Source of the DNA: Flavobacterium sp.
GTDB lineage: Bacteria; Bacteroidota; Bacteroidia; Flavobacteriales; Flavobacteriaceae
Direction of reading: 5' to 3'
NCBI RefSeq assembly: GCF_017744675.1
Contig: NZ_JAGIAV010000001.1
Coordinates: 1,114,151-1,178,150, forward strand
DNA: 64,000 nt
Shown: positions 7,396-15,900 of the stretch, piece after piece
Position numbering within the stretch: the stretch's first letter is position 1
How the letters are laid out: each line of letters opens with the position of its first letter
Program-made: the position numbers and the translations under genes
Notes under the pieces: generated by a model
What the model was told of the DNA's origin: nothing
Seen by the model: only the letters and a program-made list of their open reading frames with translations
Database searches by the model: none

Positions 7396-8742
7396 ATGAA
7401 CTGGGAACAACTTTTATCATTAAAACGTCAGGGCGATACAAGCAAAAGATTACGTGTAGAACAAGATGATACGCGTTTAGGATTTGAAGTCGATTATGAC
7501 AGAATTATATTTTCTGCCGCTTTTAGAAGTTTACAAGATAAAACACAAGTTATTCCACTTTCCAAAACCGATTTCGTGCACACACGTTTAACGCATAGTT
7601 TGGAAGTTTCTGTTGTTGGACGTTCGCTTGGGCGTTTGGTTGGAAAAAAGATCATCGAAAAATATCCTTACCTGAAAGAAGTTCACGGTTACCATATGAA
7701 TGATTTTGGCGCAATTGTGGCGGCGGCTTCATTGGCGCACGATATAGGGAATCCGCCTTTTGGACATTCTGGCGAAAAAGCCATAGGAGAATATTTTTCT
7801 ATCGGAAATGGTCAGAGATACAGAAACCAGCTAACCGATAAACAATGGCAAGATTTGATTGATTTTGAAGGAAATGCCAACGGATTTTCGGTTTTAACCG
7901 CAAGCCGTCCTGGAATAGAGGGCGGACTACGTATTTCGTACGCTACTTTAGGCGCTTTTATGAAATATCCGAAAGAAAGTCTTCCGAAAAAACCAACCAA
8001 TAATATCGCCGATAAAAAATACGGTTTCTTTCAATCTGATAAATTATTCTTTGAAGAAGTGGCCAAAGATATGGGAATGATTGCTAATAAATCTGGAAAT
8101 GATATTGGTTTCGAAAGACATCCTTTAGCATATCTAGTTGAAGCCGCAGATGATATTTGCTATACTATTATTGACTTTGAAGATGGAATCAATTTAGGTT
8201 TGGTTTCTGAAGATTTTGCTTTAGAATATTTGATTAATCTGGTAAAAGACAATATCGGAGTTTCTAAATACAAATCGTTAACAACAAAAGAAGATCGTAT
8301 TAGTTATTTGAGAGCCTTAGCAATTGGAACTTTAATTAATGATGCGGTAAATGTTTTTGTTGAAAATGAAGAAGCAATTCTGGCTGGAAACTTTCCGTAT
8401 GCTTTGACAGATAAGAGCAAATACAAAGCCCAGATGGATGATATTATCAAACTAAGCATTGAAAAAATCTACCAAAGCCGCGAAGTGATCGAAAAAGAAA
8501 TTGTAGGATATCAGATTATTCAAACACTGCTGGATAAATTCATTACAGCATATAACAATAAATTTGAAGGAACTGCCTCTAACTATGATAAGCTCATTTT
8601 AAAAATGTTGCCAGAAAAGCATCATTTGGATAAAACCAATTTATACGAGCGTTTATTGCATATCTGCCACTATGTTTCATTACTAACAGACGGAAATGCT
8701 CTTGAACTCTATGAAATGATTCAGGGACAAAAAAAGCGCTAA
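7396..8742 (+). CDS. dgt: Deoxyguanosinetriphosphate triphosphohydrolase (dGTPase)
   Basis: A 448-residue HD-superfamily enzyme that cleaves dGTP (or other dNTPs) to the nucleoside and triphosphate. The metal-binding HD site is clear: HTRLTHSLEVSVVGRSLGR supplies the first His, and SLAHDIGNPPFGHSGE supplies the His-Asp pair and its following helix. The N-terminal RLRVEQDDTR...DYDRIIFSAAFRSLQDKTQV block is typical of bacterial dGTPases. It is a stand-alone gene ended by the hairpin at 8749-8788. Whether it prefers dGTP cannot be read from sequence. Confidence 0.95.
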   Translation: MNWEQLLSLKRQGDTSKRLRVEQDDTRLGFEVDYDRIIFSAAFRSLQDKTQVIPLSKTDFVHTRLTHSLEVSVVGRSLGRLVGKKIIEKYPYLKEVHGYHMNDFGAIVAAASLAHDIGNPPFGHSGEKAIGEYFSIGNGQRYRNQLTDKQWQDLIDFEGNANGFSVLTASRPGIEGGLRISYATLGAFMKYPKESLPKKPTNNIADKKYGFFQSDKLFFEEVAKDMGMIANKSGNDIGFERHPLAYLVEAADDICYTIIDFEDGINLGLVSEDFALEYLINLVKDNIGVSKYKSLTTKEDRISYLRALAIGTLINDAVNVFVENEEAILAGNFPYALTDKSKYKAQMDDIIKLSIEKIYQSREVIEKEIVGYQIIQTLLDKFITAYNNKFEGTASNYDKLILKMLPEKHHLDKTNLYERLLHICHYVSLLTDGNALELYEMIQGQKKR

Positions 8743-8748
8743 AAAACA

Positions 8749-8788
8749 AAAAAGCTTCTTTCAGAAATATTCTAAAAGAAGCTTTTTT
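8749..8788. terminator. Bidirectional rho-independent terminator
   Basis: AAGCTTCTT and AAGAAGCTT pair around a short loop with A and T runs on both sides. It serves dgt and, on the other strand, the converging DUF3078 gene. Confidence 0.85.
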
Positions 8789-8808
8789 TATATAATAGTA
8801 TTTATCCC

Positions 8809-9810
8809 TTATTGAAAAGCGTAAACAAGACCAACACCAAGAACCTGTCTTAACTGCATTCTTGGGCCATCATTTACCTGCGAAGTGGCTCCGGTTGTTG
8901 GGTCAACAACATCTTTTTTAGTTTTAATATCGTCGTCATAAATTAAATGAAATCCGATATTTGCTTTTACATAAGCATTAACAACAAGATCTAATTTGGT
9001 GTCATAATCTATATCGACATTTCCGAATTTGTTTAGATAATCCGTATATAAGCTTAATCTGTTTTCGTAAAAAACGTTTTTATAGATTTCGCTTTTCATA
9101 TATCCAGTAAAAAGAATACCAAATTCGGCTTTAACTTTTTGACCTGGTTCAATTAAAATTTGTTGCGTAGGATCAAGCGGGTCTGTTGCGTAAACCGCTT
9201 TTTTAACCCCGAAAGAACCTTGATTGGCTAAATCTTGATCTAAGACCAAAGTAGTTTTTAACGTAATAGGTGAGAAGTAAAAAACTCTATTTTTTTGTTT
9301 GTTTGCATTTTCAGCTCCTGCTCCCAGAAAGATGTAAGCTGGTGCAAAAGGTTTAGAGATTGCGACGTCTCTATTCGGATAATTATAACCGTTTGTAAAC
9401 TGCGTGTTGAAGTTTAATTTAGAAGAGTAATACCAGTTTGAAGCCGTGTCTTTTCTAAAACCGTAAGTAGAGTTAAATTGAAACGCATCGTCTGTTTTTC
9501 TTAATTCGATACCATCTTGTTTGTTAAGGCCATACTTGACAATAAGTTCGTTTACCCATTTGTGATTTTTCTTTGCATAAGTTCTTCCAAATTCACCTTT
9601 AAATAAACCTGAAATAGAACTTGTTCCCCCGGCGCTCCAATTTACGAATGCAATTTCTGAAATGTCAAAACCAAGCTGATTTCTTTTTGTCCAGTTTGAA
9701 GGCGGTTTAGGTGCTTGATTTGGGCTTAGAGTGGTTTGAATAATCTGGGCAAAGTTATTAGATGTACACAGAAGCAATAGTAGCAAAAGGATAGAACGTA
9801 ATAATTTCAT
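8809..9810 (-). CDS. DUF3078 outer-membrane protein
   Basis: A 333-residue protein with an N-terminal signal peptide (MKLLRSILLLLLLLCTSNNFAQ). The mature start WTKRNQLGFDISEIAFVNWSAGGTSSISGL is the signature of the Bacteroidota DUF3078 family. Many aromatic-alternating strands and a C-terminal segment ending in Phe-Gln (GVGLVYAFQ) suggest an outer-membrane beta-barrel. It lies 31 bases downstream of dxs on the same strand and may be co-transcribed. No biochemical role is known to me. Confidence 0.85.
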   Translation of the reverse strand: MKLLRSILLLLLLLCTSNNFAQIIQTTLSPNQAPKPPSNWTKRNQLGFDISEIAFVNWSAGGTSSISGLFKGEFGRTYAKKNHKWVNELIVKYGLNKQDGIELRKTDDAFQFNSTYGFRKDTASNWYYSSKLNFNTQFTNGYNYPNRDVAISKPFAPAYIFLGAGAENANKQKNRVFYFSPITLKTTLVLDQDLANQGSFGVKKAVYATDPLDPTQQILIEPGQKVKAEFGILFTGYMKSEIYKNVFYENRLSLYTDYLNKFGNVDIDYDTKLDLVVNAYVKANIGFHLIYDDDIKTKKDVVDPTTGATSQVNDGPRMQLRQVLGVGLVYAFQ

Positions 9811-9841
9811 TAGGCAATTTGTTTTTGGTGTCGCAAAATAA

Positions 9842-11629
9842 TTATTTTGAACCGTTAGAAAAAAGATTTACCAAACTTTTAACGTCAATTTTACATAGTT
9901 GTTGCAGCTGATTTACTGTTCCGTGCTCTATAAATTCGTCTGGAACACCCAAAATTTCAATAGAATTTTTAAAATTATTTGATGCTGCAAACTCTAAAAT
10001 AGCACTTCCAAAACCACCATTTTTAACCCCATCTTCGATTGTAATAATGTTTTGGAAAGTTTTAAATATGGTATTTAATGTATTGATGTCTAATGGTTTA
10101 ATAAAGCTAAAGTTATAGTGGGCAATTTCATCAGAATGGTTGCATTCTTTGAGCGCTTCTATAACATTATTTCCTATTGTTCCGGTCGATAGCACAGCAA
10201 CTTTCGTACCATCTTTCAAACATTTTGCCTCATTCCAGTTTATTTTTTCGTAATGTCCGAAATTTTCTACTTCCCAGTTTGGAAGCACTCCGCGGCCTCT
10301 CGGATATCGAATTGCGATTGGATGATCGATTCCTAATTGAACTGTGTACAAGATGTTTTGCAGTTCAATTTCGTTTAACGGAGCATAAATAATCATATTC
10401 GGAATCGAACGCAGATAAGCAATGTCGAAAACGCCATGATGTGTCGCACCGTCTTCGCCTACCAAGCCCGCGCGGTCAAGGCAAAAAATGACCGGCAAGT
10501 TTTGTAAAGCAACATCATGAATCACTTGATCATACGCACGCTGTAAAAAAGTCGAATAAATATTGCAATACACAATCATTCCTTGAGTAGCCATTCCTGC
10601 GGCAAGCGTTACGGCATGCTGTTCGGCAATTCCCACATCAAAGGCACGATCGGGCAATTCATCCATCATAAATTTTAATGAACTTCCAGAGGGCATTGCG
10701 GGTGTAATTCCGATTATTTTTTCATTCTTTTTGGCTAAATCCAAAATGGTTAAACCAAAAACATCTTGATATTTTGGAGGAAGATTTTCTTCCGATTTTA
10801 AATGAATTTCTCCAGTTGAAGCATCAAATTTTCCAGGAGCATGATATTTCACTTGATTTTCTTCCGCTTGCAGCAAACCTTTTCCTTTTGTAGTGACAAT
10901 ATGAAGGAATTTTGGCCCTTTTATCTTTTTAAGGCGATTTAATTCTTTGATTAATTTCGGAAGATCATGACCGTCAATTGGGCCAGAATAATCAAAATTC
11001 AAAGATTTAATGATGTTGTTTTGACGCGGATTTTTTCCATTTTTAACCGAAGTAAGATACTTTTTTAAAGCGCCCACGCTAGGGTCAATTCCGATGGCGT
11101 TATCGTTTAGGATCACCAAAATATTGGCATCGGTAACTCCGGCATGATTTAAGCCTTCAAATGCCATTCCGCTTGCAATTGAAGCATCACCAATAACCGC
11201 AATGTGTTCTTTATCGAAATCACCTTTTAATTTAGAAGCAATTGCCATTCCTAAAGCAGCAGAAATCGAAGTCGACGAATGTCCAACTCCAAAAGTATCA
11301 TAAACACTTTCGCTTCTTTTTGGGAAACCAGAAAGGCCATCAATTTGTCTATTGGTATGAAAAATTTCTCTTCTTTCGGTCAGGATTTTGTGACCGTAAG
11401 CTTGATGCCCAACATCCCAAACCAATAAATCATCAGGAGTATTAAAAACATAATGCAAAGCAATTGTAAGTTCTACAACGCCTAAACTTGCCCCCAGATG
11501 ACCTTCTTTTACAGAAACAATATCAATAATAAACTGACGAAGTTCTTGGGCAACTTGACTAAGCTGTTCTTCTTTTAAAAGACGTAAATCAGCAGGATTA
11601 TATATGTTGGAAAGTAAATCGCTTTTCAT
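9842..11629 (-). CDS. dxs: 1-deoxy-D-xylulose-5-phosphate synthase
   Basis: The first enzyme of the MEP isoprenoid pathway, a TPP-dependent condensation of pyruvate with glyceraldehyde 3-phosphate. At 595 residues it is slightly shorter than the 620-residue E. coli enzyme, as common in Bacteroidota. Visible are the TPP-binding stretch GDASIASGMAFEGLNHAG...NDN, the pyrimidine-domain GIAEQHAVTLAAGMA, and EDGATHHGVFD of the active site. It is followed by the DUF3078 gene. No other MEP genes are adjacent. Confidence 0.96.
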   Translation of the reverse strand: MKSDLLSNIYNPADLRLLKEEQLSQVAQELRQFIIDIVSVKEGHLGASLGVVELTIALHYVFNTPDDLLVWDVGHQAYGHKILTERREIFHTNRQIDGLSGFPKRSESVYDTFGVGHSSTSISAALGMAIASKLKGDFDKEHIAVIGDASIASGMAFEGLNHAGVTDANILVILNDNAIGIDPSVGALKKYLTSVKNGKNPRQNNIIKSLNFDYSGPIDGHDLPKLIKELNRLKKIKGPKFLHIVTTKGKGLLQAEENQVKYHAPGKFDASTGEIHLKSEENLPPKYQDVFGLTILDLAKKNEKIIGITPAMPSGSSLKFMMDELPDRAFDVGIAEQHAVTLAAGMATQGMIVYCNIYSTFLQRAYDQVIHDVALQNLPVIFCLDRAGLVGEDGATHHGVFDIAYLRSIPNMIIYAPLNEIELQNILYTVQLGIDHPIAIRYPRGRGVLPNWEVENFGHYEKINWNEAKCLKDGTKVAVLSTGTIGNNVIEALKECNHSDEIAHYNFSFIKPLDINTLNTIFKTFQNIITIEDGVKNGGFGSAILEFAASNNFKNSIEILGVPDEFIEHGTVNQLQQLCKIDVKSLVNLFSNGSK

Positions 11630-11681
11630 TGTATGGTAAAAAGCAAATTTACGGTTTTAAATTTAATTTTCCTGTCGAGTC

Positions 11682-12320
11682 TTATTTCAATAAAATAGGA
11701 ACAGAATATTGCATTCTGACTTTTTTTCCATTCGATTCGCCAGGCAGCCATTTCGGGCATAGACTTAAAACTCTGATAATTTCTTTTTCTAAAGGTTCTT
11801 CAACGGCTGGAGAACATTCAAGAAAAGAAACAGAACCATTTTTTTCTACCGCAAACGCAAGCGTGAAATTGAGTTTCCAATAATTTACGTTTTCAGGTTT
11901 CTTGTATTCTTTCATGAAGAAAGTATGAAATTGATCGATACCGCCTGGAAATTCTGCGTTTGTATTTGAAGGAGGTTTTACAGCTAATGGAGCATCGTCT
12001 TTTTTTACTTTATCAGATTTTGAAGAGTTGTTCTTGTCAACTTCTTTAGTTGCTATTGACGTTGTTTGTTTTAATTCGATCTTCGTAGCTTTTGGTAAAT
12101 CTCGAGAAGGCTGATCTAGTTTTTTCTCATTGATTGTAGTTGAGTCTAAAATAGCCGTTTTTGTTGTCGCAGTATCTTTGGTATATTCAATATTCTTAAC
12201 TTCCTGTTCTTTATCTTCTTTATTTTGACAACTGAATAAAACTACAGCGATAACTGCATGGAGCATTGGCAAAAAGAATTTGCAATTTGGTTTAGCAGCT
12301 ATTTTGTATTTTATTTTCAT
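11682..12320 (-). CDS. Lipoprotein with TonB C-terminal-like domain
   Basis: The 212-residue product has a basic N-terminus, a hydrophobic stretch and a lipobox ending VVLFSC (Cys about 30). A long Lys/Thr/Ser-rich linker (about 35-120) follows, then a C-terminal domain beginning FPGGIDQFHTFFMKEYKKPE and ending KWLPGESNGKKVRMQYSVPI. That tail matches the TonB-C fold used by Bacteroidota energy-transducer proteins. Unlike classic TonB it seems lipid-anchored rather than anchored by a transmembrane helix, so a role in energising transport is uncertain. Confidence 0.75.
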   Translation of the reverse strand: MKIKYKIAAKPNCKFFLPMLHAVIAVVLFSCQNKEDKEQEVKNIEYTKDTATTKTAILDSTTINEKKLDQPSRDLPKATKIELKQTTSIATKEVDKNNSSKSDKVKKDDAPLAVKPPSNTNAEFPGGIDQFHTFFMKEYKKPENVNYWKLNFTLAFAVEKNGSVSFLECSPAVEEPLEKEIIRVLSLCPKWLPGESNGKKVRMQYSVPILLK

Positions 12321-12367
12321 ACTCGAATTTCAAAGTTTAAATGTAGTAAAAATAATGAGTAAAGTTT

Positions 12368-12375
12368 TACTTTTG
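12368..12375 (+). promoter_or_regulatory. tadA promoter, -7 element
   Basis: TACTTTTG fits TAnnTTTG and ends only 5 bases before the tadA ATG at 12381, implying a very short or absent 5' leader if it is used. Confidence 0.45.
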
Positions 12376-12380
12376 CATTT

Positions 12381-12824
12381 ATGGAAAATCCTTTTACAGA
12401 CGAATATTTTATGAAGAAAGCTTTGCAGGAAGCAGAAGAAGCCTACTTAAAAGGCGAAATTCCTGTTGGAGCTGTTATTGTTGTGGCAGATAAAGTTATT
12501 GCAAGAAGTCATAATTTGACCGAATTACTAAATGATGTTACAGCTCATGCCGAAATGCAATCGATCACCGCAGCAGCCAACTTTCTAGGCGGAAAATATT
12601 TAAAAGACTGTACACTTTATGTTACTCTTGAGCCTTGCCAAATGTGTGCAGGAGCGTTGTATTGGAGCCAGATTTCTAAAATCGTTTTTGGCGCACGCGA
12701 TGAACAGCGTGGATTCTTGAATATGGGAACCAAACTGCATCCTAAAACTACAGTAGTTTCTGGTGTAATGGCAAACGAAGCAGCCGATTTAATGAAACGT
12801 TTTTTTCTGGAAAGGCGTAAATAA
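12381..12824 (+). CDS. tadA: tRNA-specific adenosine deaminase (A34 to inosine)
   Basis: A 147-residue zinc deaminase. The zinc site is HAE (VTAHAEMQSI, about residue 55) plus PCxxC (TLEPCQMCAGALYWSQ, about 84-90). The N-terminal block DEYFMKKALQEAEEAYLKGEIPVGAV is characteristic of TadA, which converts adenosine 34 of tRNA-Arg(ACG) to inosine. The C-terminus MKRFFLERRK is also typical. A guanine deaminase relative is less likely given these motifs. Confidence 0.93.
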   Translation: MENPFTDEYFMKKALQEAEEAYLKGEIPVGAVIVVADKVIARSHNLTELLNDVTAHAEMQSITAAANFLGGKYLKDCTLYVTLEPCQMCAGALYWSQISKIVFGARDEQRGFLNMGTKLHPKTTVVSGVMANEAADLMKRFFLERRK

Positions 12825-12955
12825 TAGTGCTCTAATACATTCTAATGTAGTTCTCAATATTTAAAATCTTCAACAAAAGTTAAATAATCATTGTTAAAGA
12901 ATTTTCCTCTTAAAGATTCAGAAAATATTTTACTTTTATACTAGTTTATTAACCA

Positions 12956-12971
12956 TTTAACTCTAGTTAAA
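12956..12971. promoter_or_regulatory. Short palindrome before the A2M gene
   Basis: TTTAAC-TCTA-GTTAAA ends one base before the GTG start of the A2M gene. The arms are only 6 bp; it could affect initiation but may be chance. Confidence 0.25.
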
Positions 12972-12972
12972 A

Positions 12973-15900
12973 GTGAAAGCAAAAGGACTGTTTCTCGTAT
13001 TTTTTGTGTTTTTTATTTTTCAATCTTGCGGTCGCAAATCAGCTGCAGATTTCAACTCCGATTTTTCATTATTCAAAGATTACATTACCAGTTTTACAGG
13101 CGGTATCGTTTCTGCAGATTCTGATATTCGTGTGGTTTTGGCATTCGATAAAAACGATTGGAAACCCAATCAGGAATTAGACGACGATTTGTTTGATATT
13201 TCGCCAAGTGTTCACGGAAAAGTCATTGCCCTTTCTACAAATACTCTGGCTTTTATTCCGGAGAAAAAACTCAAAATGGGAACAGAATATCAAGTTACTT
13301 TAAACTTAGATAAACTAACAGCCATTCCGAAAGAGAAAGAAAAAGACCTTTCTAAATTCAATTTTACAGTTAAAACCGTTAAGCAAGATTTTACCATCAA
13401 TACAGGTGATATTCAGTCCTACAGCAAAGAATATCAGTATTTAAACTGTACGCTTAAAACAGCAGACAATATTGATTTGGAAACTGCCATAAAGTTGGTT
13501 CAAGCCAAACATAACGGAAACGATCTTAAGATTAAGTTTGATAAAAACGTGTCTTCAGGCAAAGAATTTCATTTTATAATTGACAGTATTCAGCGTCAGT
13601 CAGAAGCTTCAAATTTAGAAATTATCTATGATGGAAATGATTTCGATATCGATCAAAAAGGGCAAATCGATTTTCCGATTACTAGTATCAACGAATTTAA
13701 AGTTATAAAAGTTGAGGTTCCAGACGGAAACAATCAGCAGGTTTTAATTAATTTCTCCGAACCTTTAGAAAAAGGACAAGATTTTGCTGGTTTGGTTTCT
13801 ATTCAAAACACCAACAATCTTAAGTTTTCTACACAAGGAAATTTACTGAAAGTATATTTTACAAACCAAAATGCGCCTAAAAAAGAAGAGCCAGTAGCTA
13901 TAGCAGTGGCAGAACCAGCTGCTGTTGCTGTAGACTCGGCTGCCGTTGTGGTTGACTCAGCAGCGGTTGCTGTAGATTCAGTCGCTACAGTTGCAGAAGA
14001 AGCGGTTGAATATGTGCCAGATGAAGAGCCAGAACAAGTTGTGACGGGAGAATTGTTGTTGGAAGTTTTTCAAGGAATCGAAAGTCAGTACGGCAAAAAA
14101 CTGGAAAACAATTACAGCGAAAAAATCTCTTTTGACCAGATAAAACCCAATATTCGTTTTATTAAAAACGGAACGATTCTGCCAAGTTCAAACAATTTAA
14201 AATTAAATTTTGAAGCTGTAAATCTTAGTGCGGTAGATGTAAAAGTATATAAAATCTACAAAAATAATATTCTGCAATTTCTTCAATATAACGAATTAAA
14301 CGGCGGACAAAACCTCAAAAAGGTAGCACAGCCAATTGCTAAAACGACGCTGAATTTAAAGGAAAGCACGCTCGTAAATCTAGCAAAATGGAATACCTAT
14401 GCTTTAGATTTATCTAAAATCATCAAACCAGAACCAGGGGCTATTTACAGAGTAGAGTTTGTTTACAAAAAGAAATATTCACTTTATAAATGCGAAACAT
14501 CAGACGATAGTGATGATCAGGCAGAAGAAGAGGAAGTGGATGAAAACGACGTAAACTATAGCGGAAACTCTTATGATGATTACTATTATTACGACGATTA
14601 CGATTGGAGAGAAAGCCAAGATCCTTGTACAGGTTCTTATTTCTACAATGCAAGAATCGCAACCAATATTTTAGCCACAGATTTAGGCGTTATTGCTAAA
14701 AGAGGAGAGAACAAATCGTATTTATTTGCGGTAAATAATATTGTTACCACAGAACCGGTTTCGAACGCAAGAGTTGATTTGTATAATTTTCAACAGCAAA
14801 AAATTGCCACTGAAGCGACAAGCAGTGAAGGTATTGCATCTTTCCAATTGGATAAATTCGCTTATTTTGCTATTGTAACTTTAGGAGACCAGTCAACTTA
14901 TGTGAAGTTGGATGACGGACTTTCGTTATCGGTAAGTAATTTTGATGTTGCGGGTGAGACTTTACAAAAAGGTTTAAAAGGATTTATTTACGGAGAAAGA
15001 GGTGTTTGGCGTCCGGGTGATAATTTGTATTTGTCATTTATTTTGAATGATGCTGCGAATAAACTACCGAAATCACATCCAATTAAATTTAGATTAAATG
15101 ATCCGAACGGGAAAACAGTTTATCAGACGGTTCAAAAAACGAATGATTTAAATCATTATGCTTTTACCATTCCAACAAACCAAGATGCGCCAACAGGAAA
15201 CTGGGAGGCAATGGTAAGCGTTGGAGGGGCAAAATTCTATAAGAGCATTAAGATTGAGACGATCAAACCAAATCGTTTGAAAATCAAAAATACCTTTAGC
15301 AGAAAAACACTTTCGGCATCGTATCCAAATACAGATAATCTAGAAGTAACTTGGCTTCATGGTGCCATTGCGAAGAATTTGAATGTAGAAATGCAGGCTA
15401 AATTCTCTCAGCAGTCGACTACTTTCAAAGGATACGAAAAATATACTTTTGATGATTTAGCACGTCAATTCAGTACAGAGGAAATCAATGTATTCTCAGG
15501 AAAATTAAACGAAAGCGGAAAAGCTTCGATAAATATTCAGCCAAGATTGCAAGGTCAGGCGCCGGGAATTCTTCGTGTATCCTTCATCACAAAAGTATAT
15601 GAAGAAGGAGGAGATTTTAGTACAGATGTAATGTCGACGACTTATTCTCCTTACAAAACGTATGTTGGACTTAAAACGCCAGAACTGAATAAATACAGTA
15701 TGCTTGAAACGAGAACAAATAATCGTTTTGAAGTAGTGACAGTGGATGAAAACGGAAGACCAAAATCGGTTCGTAATCTCGAAGTAAGGGTTTACAAAGT
15801 AGATTGGAGATGGTGGTGGGATTCTTCGAGCGATAATTTATCCAATTATAACTCGTCGAATGCAACAACTTCATACAAAACTTTTGTAATCAATACCGAT

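Noticed and set aside
11629..11883. An 84-codon plus-strand frame antisense to the TonB-C lipoprotein end
   Set aside because: It overlaps a supported gene in the opposite strand and has no recognisable domain.
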